Positions 44,270 to 53,620 are shown, numbered from the stretch's first letter. The stretch: 64,000 nt of DNA from Morganella morganii (GCF_019242955.1 NZ_CP066129.1:2046001-2110000); one strand, 5' to 3'. The notes: a model not told the origin generated them from the letters alone. A program made the numbers and translations.

Positions 44270-45014
44270 TTTTTTTATCAACGAGAATCTTATCTTTTAA
44301 GATGCTATTTTCTACAATTGTATCAAATTTAGGGAAAAACAACCTTTTATTCCCAGTGTAATCTATTTTTTTACCATTAGGGAAAATGACAAAACCTTCA
44401 TCAATCAATGATTCAGTTAATAATTCTTTTTTTAATTCAGCATATATATATATGTTTCCATTTTTATGATTAGATATCTCCTTTAACCCTCGATTTGATA
44501 ATATATAATAAAATTCGTCTCTTGTGTTATTTCTTTTTTGTACAATCGGAGCTAGTGACACATCATATGAAATAGAGTTAGTGTCTGTTTTTGTAACGTT
44601 AATCACGATAGATGTTGATGTGTCAGCAATATTTTCAAGTGGAGTTGGCGTTATATACATTTTAGTTAGATGCCAGTTACACCACCCCCCCCCATTAATA
44701 GGTACAGTAAAGGTAGTAATACCATTATTATTTTCAATGTTATTAACATTAACACTTATTTCATCAGAGGAGTAAGATATTTTTGTATATGCTGCATTCA
44801 AATGTGCGGTAGTGCACTTTTTTGACAGGTATGTTGCTTCAACACTCACCACCGAGTCTTTTATATCATTTATATGTACTTTTATATTATTGCCGTCATT
44901 ACGAATGTTGAGCGGAAATTGACTCCCTAGAATGTCATCAACGACACCACTGCACTTTATCAAAAGAAGTACAGGGATAGCGATAATTATTCTCTTAATT
45001 ATTTTTTGTTTCAT
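44250..45014 (-). CDS. Lipoprotein, probable T6SS lipase immunity protein (paralogue 1)
   Basis: The 254-aa lipoprotein starts MKQKIIKRIIIAIPVLLLIKC. It shares most of its length with the next gene product (LGSQFPLN, CTTAHLNAAYTKISYSSD, INGGGWCNWHL, EGFVIFPNGKKIDYTGN). Its ATG lies 20 nt inside the end of the lipase reading frame, giving translational coupling to the effector gene. The C terminus (ETKNN) repeats the C terminus of the lipase (ETKNN), as expected if tandem duplication occurred at this junction. AT-rich like its neighbour. Confidence 0.78.
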   Translation of the reverse strand: MKQKIIKRIIIAIPVLLLIKCSGVVDDILGSQFPLNIRNDGNNIKVHINDIKDSVVSVEATYLSKKCTTAHLNAAYTKISYSSDEISVNVNNIENNNGITTFTVPINGGGWCNWHLTKMYITPTPLENIADTSTSIVINVTKTDTNSISYDVSLAPIVQKRNNTRDEFYYILSNRGLKEISNHKNGNIYIYAELKKELLTESLIDEGFVIFPNGKKIDYTGNKRLFFPKFDTIVENSILKDKILVDKKNETKNN

Positions 45015-45672
45015 CTTTATACCTTTTTAAGGATGTAATCCCCTCCGGAGTTAACAATGTCGGCAATAATGTATCAGACAACATTAAATCCAGATCAAAT
45101 AAATATTGGTTTTCAGAATAGGTATTCCTAAAATTAGCCTTTTGACGTTCAAATTCTAATCTTATTTCGTAAGCAGAATCACTCATTTTATTGTCGCTTA
45201 ACAAAGCGGCTAATCGCTTAATAATAAAATCAGTATATTTTACGGATGAATGGTCAGCCGTTCCAAATGGATTAGTGTCTGAGTTCCGTGGTATCCGGTA
45301 AAGTTCGAAGTATTTTGATTTATACGCATTATCAGGTAATAACTCGGATACCAGATAGAGTTTTTCTTTCACACTGATCGGTATGCCATCCCCATAGAAG
45401 TTAAACTTATAGCTGGAAACCGTTTTTTCATAAAAATGCGTAGGGCTTCCGTGATGAATATAGATATCATCTTTATTTTTTAAACTACGTATTAATTTAT
45501 TTGGAATAATCATTTGTGGATTAACATTCATTAATACCAGCATTACTTCATATGAATACCCTGCAAAATCATGATCGTTCACAAAAAGATCGTTATTCAT
45601 ATTTTGTTCAAATGGTAATCCGGGTACTAAATCATCCTGATTAACATGGCGGTGATGAACGATATCATCCAA
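44995..45672 (-). pseudogene. C-terminal part of a frameshifted T6SS class-3 lipase effector
   Basis: About 225 codons continue the lipase encoded at 45693-46826, but in another frame and without an ATG; the frame opens with TTG. Upstream in this frame the bases still encode PRVLTLSVGKQLDDIVHHRHVN. That matches PRVFTK...INHFRHVN of the intact lipase at the right edge of the window. It should hold the catalytic Asp/His region of the lipase. The end overlaps the first immunity gene by 20 nt. Without frame restoration it cannot be made as part of the enzyme. Confidence 0.75.
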
Positions 45673-45692
45673 CTGTTTTCCGACAGATAGGG

Positions 45693-46826
45693 TTAATACT
45701 CTTGGCTATACAATACCGGTTTTTTTTCTCTCATTTTGATGGCGGTAAGTAATGCCAGGCACCCGCCAAGGCTATGTCCTGCTATAAACAGTTTTCTGTC
45801 TTTACTTAGTGAAACCATGTAGTCTAATATGTTTTTCCCTCCCGTGTCCTCAGCATCATTTCTGAGTTTATATTTCTTATCTATTACCTTAAACGCCTGA
45901 TAAAAACCGGTGTGAACATATCCGGATACACCCATATTGCTGTCTAATTGCACGGGTTTGAACGTCATGTCAGTTTTAAGATCCGTTATTCCTGCTGTCC
46001 CGCGCCAGGCAATAATCATTTCATTCTTATTGGCAATAAAAAACAGTTGTGTATCTAAGTCTTTTTTTGAGTCAAAAAATTCAATTTCTGTATATCTATC
46101 ACTAAACGGTACGTCATACACAACAGGCGTAAAATTACGGCTTTCAAACTGCGTTGGTATCTTCGATAAATCAAAAAACTGATTCAAAAATACGTCTTCT
46201 ATCGATCCCCGATAGTTGCTTTCACTTGGGTCTTCAGCATCATTCGCTTTCAGACTGGCATAAGCCAGAACAGAAAGAATACTTAAATTACAGGCATTAA
46301 CAATTGAATACTCTTTCTGGTGATGCAAAAGAAATGACCACGCTCTGAAAGGACAGATTTCAAATACTAACCGGCGATTATCAAAATTAACAAAAATTCC
46401 TTTTGGGTTTTTAGATTGAAAATGATATGCCGGTGGTTCAGGCTCTTGCCAGTTTTCAATTTTGGGTATTGAATCACACAGTCTGCCAATTGTGACATAA
46501 CGATAAAAATCATGCCGCTTTTCGGCATCATACATTGCTTTTGATGCCCGCCTGCTACGGTTAACCCTTAACGGTCTTTGCTCCATTTCATCAGCGAGAG
46601 ACTGTGCATCTACAGAAAAACCACCTCCTGTCGGCGGCAGATTCTCCTCACGGATAAAACCGTTAGCATCTGTTATTCCGGTTCTTTTTTCACCATTATA
46701 TATTTTTAATGTATATGGCATTCCCGCAACCGGCTGATTCAGTTCATCGACAAGGACAATTTCAATCCATGCTTTATGTTTGTTACAATCCGCGCAATAG
46801 CCATCATTATATTGCATATTCAGCAT
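45693..46826 (-). pseudogene. N-terminal part of a frameshifted T6SS class-3 lipase effector (Tle-like)
   Basis: The frame encodes 377 aa. Residues 14-60 look like a beta-sandwich carrier domain (WIEIVLVDELNQPVAGMPYTL, GITDANGFIREENLP). A class-3 lipase fold follows, with FFIANKNEMIIAWRGTAG and the nucleophile elbow FIAGHSLGGCLALL. The frame stops after PVLYSQEY. Only 2 nt lie between the Tyr and Pro codons where the sister lipase has four codons, so about 10 nt were lost near 45706. The rest of the enzyme is at 44995-45672. The likely native start is the ATG at 46817 (AGGA upstream). It overlaps the DUF4123 adaptor gene. Confidence 0.8.
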
Positions 46827-47607
46827 CCTGCCCGTTTCCGATAAGGTTATTCTGTTTCAGGTAACGAATAAACAGGTCATTTGTCAGATATTCGATATCA
46901 ACAAGGTCAGCCTGATAATAATCCATACATTGGTTAATCAGCCTGACCAGCTTACCTTCCGGGTCTTCTAATGTCACAGCCAGATCTGTATGTGTTTCCC
47001 AGAATTGAATATAAAAATTATCCACCGTATTTACACGAAACTGTACAGAGTTTTTCCAGGCGACTGCAAGATGCTCTCCCAGTTTATGGGGATAGAGATT
47101 AATCTTCTTCTCCGCTTCCGGAGGACGACATACGTAGTTATTTTCAGCCAGAGATGGAATTAAGCAATCACTCACCGGCATCAGTAAATATGACCAATCA
47201 GTAAATGTGAACGCCGGTATTAATGCACCTGCAATTCGGTTATCGAATAAACGGAAAATCCGCTCTTCTCCCTGAAATATCACAAGATGCTGTCTTTGCC
47301 AATGCATTATCTGATCGTCGTATGCTCCTGCGCTGTGATATGCCCATCCCCACCCCGGTCCGGAGAACGGGCCGGTATCCAGCGTTTTTGCCAGACTACC
47401 CAGATTCTGCCATTTCACTTTTATTAACCATGGTCCCTGCTCTCTCAGATGAGATAATGGTGTTCCTGCATAGAGCGGATACGCATCCTCAACCCAGTCA
47501 GCGGCATAAAACTGTGCAACCGGGTCCGGCTGAGCCAGTTTATTCAACAAAAACCAGACAGTACCTCCGCTTGTCCGGGTTACCCACTCGCGCCAGGTCA
47601 TCGACAT
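46807..47607 (-). CDS. DUF4123 T6SS effector adaptor/chaperone (Tap/TEC)
   Basis: The 266-aa protein is a DUF4123 member: LNKLAQPDPVAQFYAADW at the start, PLSHLREQGPWLIKV, then GPGWGWAYHSAG and LLMPVSDCLIP. DUF4123 proteins load a cognate effector onto the VgrG tip and are encoded between vgrG and the effector gene, as here. The ATG at 47607 overlaps the last base of the vgrG stop and has GGAGGA upstream; a GTG at 47610 is the other option. The 3' end overlaps the lipase gene. Confidence 0.88.
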   Translation of the reverse strand: MSMTWREWVTRTSGGTVWFLLNKLAQPDPVAQFYAADWVEDAYPLYAGTPLSHLREQGPWLIKVKWQNLGSLAKTLDTGPFSGPGWGWAYHSAGAYDDQIMHWQRQHLVIFQGEERIFRLFDNRIAGALIPAFTFTDWSYLLMPVSDCLIPSLAENNYVCRPPEAEKKINLYPHKLGEHLAVAWKNSVQFRVNTVDNFYIQFWETHTDLAVTLEDPEGKLVRLINQCMDYYQADLVDIEYLTNDLFIRYLKQNNLIGNGQDAEYAI

Positions 47608-49601
47608 CACTCTTCCTCCGCGGGTTTAATCAGCATGCTGCCGGAATGCTGCGCGGCGGCCGCACAGTATTTTTTCACCGGATACGGTTCCGGGGCCGGA
47701 GGAACCCCGTCCGGCGGCATCAGTCTGACCGGCACACCGTTGCCGGGAGCGCTGTCACCGACATTCAGATTACCGGAGGTGAAAATCGCCCCCGGCGTGA
47801 TGCGGATAAAACTGTCGCCGACTTTGAGGGTGATTTCTGTTCCGGCTTCTATAATGATTTTTCCGTCGCTGAGATGATGCGTCTGCTGTCCGCTTTCGGT
47901 CACCAGATTTTTATCCGCACGGGTGTGCTGTTCCCCTTTGATATGCAGCGAGACATCCCCGCTGGTCTGGTGTTTTTGTGAGCCGTTGATAATGACATGT
48001 TCATCACCGGTCAGTTCGGTGTGACTGTTGTTATCAATCCGCCGCTTTAAATCATGCTGTATATGCCAGGTGGCATCATTCTCAACATGCGCATTCATAT
48101 CTTTCTGCGCATGGATATACACTTCTTCCTGCCCGGCCTCATCCTCAAAACGCAGTTCATTAAATCCGTCACCTTTATGGGTTTGTGTGCGGAATGTGGT
48201 CCGGGTTTTCTCCTGCGGCAGGTTCAGCGGCGGATTATTGCGTCCGTTATAGGTGCAGCCGGTAATAATCGGTTTATCAATATCACCGTTAAGGTATGAA
48301 ACGATCACTTCCTGTCCGATACGCGGTACCGACATAAACCCGTAACCGTTGCCGTTCCAGCCGTGTGCCACCCGTACCCAGCAAGAGGCACTGTGATCGG
48401 GGTTAGCATAGCGATCCCAGTGAAAATACACTTTTACGGCGCCGTGCTCGTTGGTGTAAATCTCTTCGCCGTCCGGGCCGGCCACGGTAGCCAACTCGTT
48501 ACCATCAGCCTGCGGGCGGAAACGGAACGGCGGCCGCCATTCCTGTGTACCGGGGATAAACTGCACAGTGTTACTGAATGTGGTTCCTTCACCGCCACTG
48601 TTATCGGCCAGCGGCTGCACACCGTGATGGTTAACCGTGATCACCTGCCACGACTGATTCATCACATCCGACGGATGGTTTTGCAGGGCAAAGATTTTAC
48701 CCGGCATCAGCGCAAAGCAGTTGGTGCCCGCCGTGCCGGTCTGACGCTGGTTCTGCGACTGCTCATAACGCAGTTGTGTGAACGGCTTACCGGTTTCATC
48801 ATCACGGTAGCGGCCATAACTTTCATATACCGGATGCTGTTTGTGTACTTCACCGGTGACTTCATGCTGAAACGGATAAGACGGGCGATCCGGATTGTAA
48901 TCTTTCTGAATATGCACATCACTGCACAGCTGTTCGGCGTAGCGCCAGGAGAACGCCGTGCTGTCACGGATATCGGTATCGGCCTGCGGGTTATAGATCA
49001 GTTTGATACCGGCAGTCATACCGAGGTGGTTGTCGCTGTAAAACAGTTTCGGGCCTTCCTCGAACCAGAAATTAATGCCCTCCTCAAAGGCCAGACGACA
49101 CCAGAAATCATACGCGGATTCCCGCTTCTGAGTAATGAATTCCCGCTTTTGGTGTAACTCGTCCTGATAGAATTTCAGGTCGTTTTTGACATGCGCTTCT
49201 TTAAGCAGCGTCGCCAGCACTTCCGGCACCGATTGTTCCCGGAAGATACGACTGTCCTGATTGAGCGTCATGATCCACATTTCCGGGCGGATAATGAAGT
49301 GATACCAGGTCTTATTGCCGTCAGTATTACCCTGTTCAGCGGAGGCCAGCAATCCCTGCACAGTGCGGATGCGGGTACCGTTACGGGTCACTGTCAGTGA
49401 GGCCGCCATACCGAGACATTCTTTAAAACGGACTGACGGCAGCAGGCTGACGACGGAAACCGACAAAGTAAATAACGAGGATATTTCCTCATTAAGTGTA
49501 AATTCAGTGACCTGAAAGGTATTTTCCGGCAGTCGCCCGATTTGACAGGTAAAGACCAGTCCGGAACGCCCCGGCAGCAGATCAGAAATGGAAGGTATCA
49601 C
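47607..49601 (-). CDS. vgrG: Type VI secretion tip protein VgrG
   Basis: The 664-aa spike protein has a gp27-like base (TLNEEISSLFTLSVSVVS, QKRESAYDFWCRLAFEEGINFWFEEG) and a gp5-like OB fold (GAVKVYFHWDRYANPDHSASCWVRVAHGW, SVPRIGQEVIVSYLNGDIDKPIITG). A repetitive beta-helix C terminus spans about 480-600 (DEHVINGSQKHQTSGDVS-type repeats), with a short proline-rich tail. No toxin domain is fused. Cargo is the adaptor-borne lipase encoded downstream. It is separated from hcp by a hairpin that may lower vgrG expression relative to hcp. Confidence 0.94.
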   Translation of the reverse strand: MIPSISDLLPGRSGLVFTCQIGRLPENTFQVTEFTLNEEISSLFTLSVSVVSLLPSVRFKECLGMAASLTVTRNGTRIRTVQGLLASAEQGNTDGNKTWYHFIIRPEMWIMTLNQDSRIFREQSVPEVLATLLKEAHVKNDLKFYQDELHQKREFITQKRESAYDFWCRLAFEEGINFWFEEGPKLFYSDNHLGMTAGIKLIYNPQADTDIRDSTAFSWRYAEQLCSDVHIQKDYNPDRPSYPFQHEVTGEVHKQHPVYESYGRYRDDETGKPFTQLRYEQSQNQRQTGTAGTNCFALMPGKIFALQNHPSDVMNQSWQVITVNHHGVQPLADNSGGEGTTFSNTVQFIPGTQEWRPPFRFRPQADGNELATVAGPDGEEIYTNEHGAVKVYFHWDRYANPDHSASCWVRVAHGWNGNGYGFMSVPRIGQEVIVSYLNGDIDKPIITGCTYNGRNNPPLNLPQEKTRTTFRTQTHKGDGFNELRFEDEAGQEEVYIHAQKDMNAHVENDATWHIQHDLKRRIDNNSHTELTGDEHVIINGSQKHQTSGDVSLHIKGEQHTRADKNLVTESGQQTHHLSDGKIIIEAGTEITLKVGDSFIRITPGAIFTSGNLNVGDSAPGNGVPVRLMPPDGVPPAPEPYPVKKYCAAAAQHSGSMLIKPAEEE

Positions 49602-49654
49602 AACGCCTCCGTACAGTAACTGTCACGGACAGCGATAGCTTTTGTGTCCGCAGA

Positions 49655-49697
49655 GAAAATAAAAGCAACCCGGTCGATCTGATACCGGCCGGGCTGC
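49655..49697 (-). terminator. Attenuator/terminator hairpin between hcp and vgrG
   Basis: On the minus strand CCGGCCGGGCTGC (49685-49697) pairs imperfectly with GCAACCCGGTCG (49665-49676), and the following bases read TTTTATTTTC. It starts 6 nt after the hcp stop and would let much more hcp than vgrG message accumulate. Confidence 0.7.
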
Positions 49698-49702
49698 ATT
49701 CA

Positions 49703-50221
49703 TTACGCTTCGATTGGTGCACGCCAGTCGTCAGCACCGGAGGTGCCTGCGACGGTGTGTTCCCAGTCGATTTTGCGGTAAGAGAGTGACACTTCGATCA
49801 GTTGGGTGTAATCCGTTTTTTGCGGATCCTGGCAGTGCGGCATTTTACAGTCGATATTGACGATGGTCGCATCTTCCAGTGAGGTGGTAAAGAAATGCTC
49901 CTGCTTGCCTTCAACCGAGGTGCGGTACCATTTCAGCTGCACTTTCGGCAGCATTTCACCCGCGGCCAGGGCGTTGTACAGCAGCGGAACGGCTTTGTTC
50001 AGTGCGACGGTGAATTTAAACGGACGGTGCGCACGCTGGCCGGACGGCTGACCGGATTGCGGGTCGGTCGGCACGGTAACGATATGATCAAACTGCTGCA
50101 CCAGCATCTCATCTTCATGACCCTGCACGTAGATATTGCCGACGGATTCAGCGGTAAACGCACCGGCAGTGATATTGCCCTGAGTTTTACCTTCGATGGA
50201 GATATAGCATGGAGTTGGCAT
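49703..50221 (-). CDS. hcp: Type VI secretion tube protein Hcp
   Basis: The 172-aa protein is a standard Hcp: MPTPCYISIEGKTQGNITAG, the VGNIYVQGHEDEMLVQQFDH strand region, then PLLYNALAAGEMLPKVQLKWYR and IVNIDCKMPHCQDP. It forms hexameric rings stacked into the T6SS tube. Here it heads an orphan hcp-vgrG-adaptor-effector-immunity operon, the arrangement seen for effector operons of Proteus. The core T6SS machinery genes are not in the window. Confidence 0.95.
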   Translation of the reverse strand: MPTPCYISIEGKTQGNITAGAFTAESVGNIYVQGHEDEMLVQQFDHIVTVPTDPQSGQPSGQRAHRPFKFTVALNKAVPLLYNALAAGEMLPKVQLKWYRTSVEGKQEHFFTTSLEDATIVNIDCKMPHCQDPQKTDYTQLIEVSLSYRKIDWEHTVAGTSGADDWRAPIEA

Positions 50222-50719
50222 GATAAAATTCCTTATTTATTAACAGGTAACAAGTCGTTACCGGACGAGTGACTTCGTCATCAGCCAGTGCGCATGGTGA
50301 TAATAAACTGAATGGTAAATTTTACTTACTGGTCTGTAAAGACCGGAAGAAGGGCTGTATCTGACAGGATCTGTTACTTAAGTTAAAATCGTCGCAAAAA
50401 CAGGATATCTGACTTACAGGGACTCATGTGTCAGGTTGATACAGTGAAATATGTCAGATCAGAAAAAAGACAAACAATCATATTTTTTAACATAATGAAC
50501 TAACATTTTGTAAAATATAAAGAAAACAGCTATTCCCTTTATGATCACAAAAATAAATATTTAACCAAATACAAATATCACGTAACAAACTGAATAATAA
50601 CAATAAAAATATCATCCTGAAAAATTATACAAAATGACCGGATTTTTTATTCTGCTGGGCACAATATAAATGGATAAAAACACCATATTCTGCTGTTTTG
50701 TTTTTATTCTATTGCAATA
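50222..50719. promoter_or_regulatory. AT-rich region upstream of hcp
   Basis: About 500 nt without a convincing gene. The half nearest hcp must hold its promoter and leader. The stretch 50460-50720 is strongly AT-rich (runs of A and T), which could bind H-NS. I searched for a sigma-54 GG/GC pair and found none that I would call. Confidence 0.35.
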
Positions 50720-50753
50720 AAAAACGGGTTTGCCCCTTCCGGATGCAAACCCG
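50720..50753 (-). terminator. Terminator of the RidA-deaminase operon
   Basis: CGGGTTTGC at 50725-50733 pairs with GCAAACCCG at 50745-50753. Read on the minus strand, a T-rich run (TTTTTATTGC) follows. It lies 20 nt after the ridA stop. Confidence 0.8.
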
Positions 50754-50773
50754 CAGTTAACCCGCTGATACTA

Positions 50774-51262
50774 TTACGGACGAACAGCTGTTACTTCGAT
50801 CTCAACACGCCATGCCGGGTTTGCTAATTTAGAAACCTGAACAGTGGTACGTGCCGGTAATTTATTACCGGAATCTTTGTCGTTATAGTATTTGGAATAA
50901 CCGGCCATAAAGCCCGCGAAATCCATAGTACCGTTAGTCTCTTCACCGCCGACCAGGAATACCTGCATTTTTACCACGTCTTTCATTTCCAGACCTAACT
51001 CAGCCAGGTGAGCCTTGATCTGTTCCATGATATTGATGGTCTGTGCTTCAGTATTACCGTATGACGCCAGAACACCTTCCGGTGCGTCTTTGGAAATTTT
51101 GGTCGGTACTTTGCCGCTGAGGAAAATAATATCTTTGCTGCTGCTGATTTCCACAGATTCAGAAATAGGCATACCGTTCAGTTTATGATGAACAACACCT
51201 TCTGACGCGTGTGCCGCGCCCCAAACCAGCGGAAGAGCTAACAGTAAACTTTTATAACGCAT
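50774..51262 (-). CDS. Exported RidA-family enamine/imine deaminase
   Basis: The 162-aa protein belongs to the RidA/YjgF/UK114 family: DIIFLSGKVPTK, EAQTINIMEQIKAHLAELGLEMKDVVKMQVFL and PARTTVQVSKLANPAWRVEIEVTAV, with the conserved substrate-carboxylate Arg in PARTTV. Unlike ordinary RidA it starts with a signal peptide (MRYKSLLLALPLVWGAAHA), so it should act outside the cytoplasm. The ATG at 51262 has GAGG upstream; the frame open to 51382 overlaps the neighbouring gene. It lies 40 nt downstream of the L-amino acid deaminase gene, whose imino-acid product is a natural RidA substrate. Confidence 0.9.
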   Translation of the reverse strand: MRYKSLLLALPLVWGAAHASEGVVHHKLNGMPISESVEISSSKDIIFLSGKVPTKISKDAPEGVLASYGNTEAQTINIMEQIKAHLAELGLEMKDVVKMQVFLVGGEETNGTMDFAGFMAGYSKYYNDKDSGNKLPARTTVQVSKLANPAWRVEIEVTAVRP

Positions 51263-51302
51263 ATTAAGCCTCTTAATAGTATCAACGTAAGTAATCAAAA
51301 AA

Positions 51303-52727
51303 TTAACTAAAACGTGAAAGACTAAACGGAGCCGGGTCAATAACCGGTTTTTTACCGGTGACGATGTCCGCGGTAATTTCACCGGATGCAGGACCTTCCG
51401 TCATACCCCAGACGGTCGCGGTATTGATTACCAGACCCGGATATTCTTTCACTTCGGAAATAATCGGCAGTTCATCGTAGGTTGGTGCGACGACCGCGCC
51501 CCAGCGTTCAACGACTTTCGATTGTTCAAATACAGGGAATTCCGCTTTCATGCGGGCAAATACCGCATCCAGATGTTCGGTATTCTGTGTGGCTGTCGCG
51601 ATACGGTAAGTCTCGAACGGCGTGGCTTCATCCAGATTCCAGGATGTGGCCATTTTGAAGGAGTTGAACAGATCTTCACCGACAGAGAATTCCAGCGGTA
51701 ATTCACCGCCGCCCAGCAGATGCATAAACTTAGGTCCCAGCAGGAAGCTGTCTTTTACCACTGAGCTGGTGAAGATACGCGGTGCCACGGCATAAGTACC
51801 GTCAGCCTGCTCGCGGAAGTGAATGCCGCTCGGCAGATGCACGTTACCGCGTGGTGCACCCGGAACGCCGGAAACACGCTGTTGTGACAGATAAACGTTG
51901 AGTGTCGGGATATCAATTCCCAGGTTACCCATAAACAGGCGTGACCAGATACCGCCGGTCAGCACCACATGAGAGGTTTTGATTGCACCCTTCTCTGTGA
52001 CCACATCAGAGACTTTACCACCGGCAGTTTCGATACCACGGACCGCGCAGTTAGTGTAGATTTTAACACCCAGGGATTTGGCATACTGTGCCAGAACCGG
52101 TACACCGGTTTCCGGATCAACACTGCCTGAATCTTCTTCAAAACCGGCAACCGGCCAGTCTGTTTTGGCATCAACCAGACGTTTTTTCAGTTCGTCACCC
52201 TGAATAAAGCGGGTATTGAGCGGCGCTTCAAAATCAGCGGCCCACTCTTTGGCATTCTCAACCCAGGCCTGTGATTTTTCGAGATCTTCCGCACTTGACG
52301 GCACCTCAACACGGCCCTGGGTACGATAGCTGGTATCCGCCCCGATTTTTTCGTTCATACCGCGCCATAAGATTTTGCCGTAATGGTGCAGCGGGAAAAT
52401 TTCTTTGGATGTTTTGTAACTGATGATCTGGCTGTAAGCACGTCCGGATTGCTCACCGGCGATTTCACCTTTTTCCAGGACGGTGACGCTCATGCCTCTT
52501 TCCGCCAGGTTAATCGCTGTCATGATCCCCATCATGCCGCCGCCGATAATGACGGCATCGGACTCTTTCGGTAATGCACCTTCGGTGCCGTCGACATGTT
52601 TTGCGCGTGAAGCCGATTCCACAAATTTACCGTCACGGCGAACCATAGGAACTAATACTGAAGCACCACCTGCCAGAACGCCGGCAGCACCAACCCCTAA
52701 AATTAACTTTCTGCGTGAGATTTTCAT
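51303..52727 (-). CDS. Membrane-bound L-amino acid deaminase (FAD-dependent), type typical of Proteus/Providencia/Morganella
   Basis: The 474-aa flavoprotein matches Proteus L-AAD in size and layout. An N-terminal twin-Arg/hydrophobic segment (MKISRRKLILGVGAAGVLAG) leads to the FAD Rossmann motif VIIGGGMMGIMTAINLAERG (about 60-79). A membrane-interacting insertion and the C-terminal FAD/substrate region (TATVWGMTEGPASGEITADIVTGKKP) follow. It oxidatively deaminates L-amino acids to 2-oxo acids with electrons entering the respiratory chain, without H2O2. This activity underlies the phenylalanine deaminase test of the group. Whether it is the aromatic- or basic-preferring form cannot be read here. 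Confidence 0.93.
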   Translation of the reverse strand: MKISRRKLILGVGAAGVLAGGASVLVPMVRRDGKFVESASRAKHVDGTEGALPKESDAVIIGGGMMGIMTAINLAERGMSVTVLEKGEIAGEQSGRAYSQIISYKTSKEIFPLHHYGKILWRGMNEKIGADTSYRTQGRVEVPSSAEDLEKSQAWVENAKEWAADFEAPLNTRFIQGDELKKRLVDAKTDWPVAGFEEDSGSVDPETGVPVLAQYAKSLGVKIYTNCAVRGIETAGGKVSDVVTEKGAIKTSHVVLTGGIWSRLFMGNLGIDIPTLNVYLSQQRVSGVPGAPRGNVHLPSGIHFREQADGTYAVAPRIFTSSVVKDSFLLGPKFMHLLGGGELPLEFSVGEDLFNSFKMATSWNLDEATPFETYRIATATQNTEHLDAVFARMKAEFPVFEQSKVVERWGAVVAPTYDELPIISEVKEYPGLVINTATVWGMTEGPASGEITADIVTGKKPVIDPAPFSLSRFS

Positions 52728-52788
52728 CTAAAGCCTCATCATTATCTGTAATATTTGTGTGGCATTTTTTTAATTAAGTAGCACACTA

Positions 52789-52816
52789 ATTATAACAACT
52801 ATCATTATAATGTTAA
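52789..52816 (-). promoter_or_regulatory. Candidate sigma-70 promoter of the deaminase-RidA operon
   Basis: On the minus strand TTAACA (52816-52811) and TATAAT (52794-52789) are separated by 16 nt, about 60 nt before the deaminase ATG. The rest of the 300-nt upstream region is AT-rich and shows no gene. Confidence 0.5.
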
Positions 52817-53030
52817 TGAATATAGTGCGATGTTAATAATAACGATACTTAAGATAAGCTTTATCAGGAATACACGATACAAAGTGTCGGATTTTACGAG
52901 GTGACAGACAGGATTCAGGCCGGATCTTCTGAGATGAAATCAGCGGTAAATATTATAAACCCTTGTTATTATGGTGGATAAGGCTAAGTAGTACGCTTTT
53001 TTAAGATGTTGTTACATTGCGGACAAAAAT

Positions 53031-53065
53031 AAAACGGCAGATGTCACTGTGACATCTGCCGTTTT
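53031..53065. terminator. Long perfect hairpin terminator downstream of yaiI
   Basis: AAAACGGCAGATGTCAC at 53031-53047 and GTGACATCTGCCGTTTT at 53049-53065 are exact inverted repeats around a single T, with A/T tails on both sides. Confidence 0.85.
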
Positions 53066-53092
53066 ATAACGATATTAATTATGAGGAGGTAA

Positions 53093-53557
53093 TCAGGCAG
53101 AGGGTGCGCGTTTTTTACGCTGTAAAAACCACTTATCCAGCTCATTGGCAAACAGCTGGCGATCCCGCTGATTCAGCGCTGCCGGACCACCGGTCTGAAT
53201 ACCGGAAGCCCGCATGGTGTCCATAAAATCACGCATAGTCAGACGCTCCCGGATAGTCGCCGGGGAGTAACGTTCACCGCGCGGATTCAGAGCCACCGCG
53301 CCCTTCTCCAGCACTTCAGCCGCAAGCGGAATATCGGCGGTAACAACAAGGTCATCTGCCTGCACACGGCGGACAATTTCATTATCGGCCACATCAAACC
53401 CGGCAGAGACCTGCAATGTTTTTAAAAACGGCGACGGCGGAACCACCAGCCGCTGATTGGCCACAAAGGTCACATCCGTTTTTTCGCGATCCGCCGCCCG
53501 GTAAAGGATCTCTTTGATAACTTTCGGACAGGCGTCCGCATCCACCCAAATCGCCAC
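53093..53557 (-). CDS. yaiI: UPF0178 family protein YaiI
   Basis: The 154-aa protein has the YaiI/YqxD (DUF188) signatures: [20 protein letters not shown] at the N terminus, [32 protein letters not shown] and the tail [14 protein letters not shown]. The conserved acidic residues form a PIN-like fold, but no activity is established. It ends at a long hairpin terminator. Confidence 0.93.
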   Translation of the reverse strand: MAIWVDADACPKVIKEILYRAADREKTDVTFVANQRLVVPPSPFLKTLQVSAGFDVADNEIVRRVQADDLVVTADIPLAAEVLEKGAVALNPRGERYSPATIRERLTMRDFMDTMRASGIQTGGPAALNQRDRQLFANELDKWFLQRKKRAPSA

Positions 53558-53620
53558 GGTTTATTTTCCTCAGTACTGCAACAAAATGTAATCCGCGATC
53601 ATAACACACGACATCATGCA

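Noticed and set aside
45690-45715. Programmed ribosomal frameshift in the lipase
   Set aside because: No slippery heptamer or stimulatory stem is visible, and the sister gene shows that bases are missing, so a deletion is the simpler explanation.
48363-49157. 264-codon frame antisense to vgrG
   Set aside because: vgrG is unambiguous on the minus strand; the antisense frame shows no known domain.
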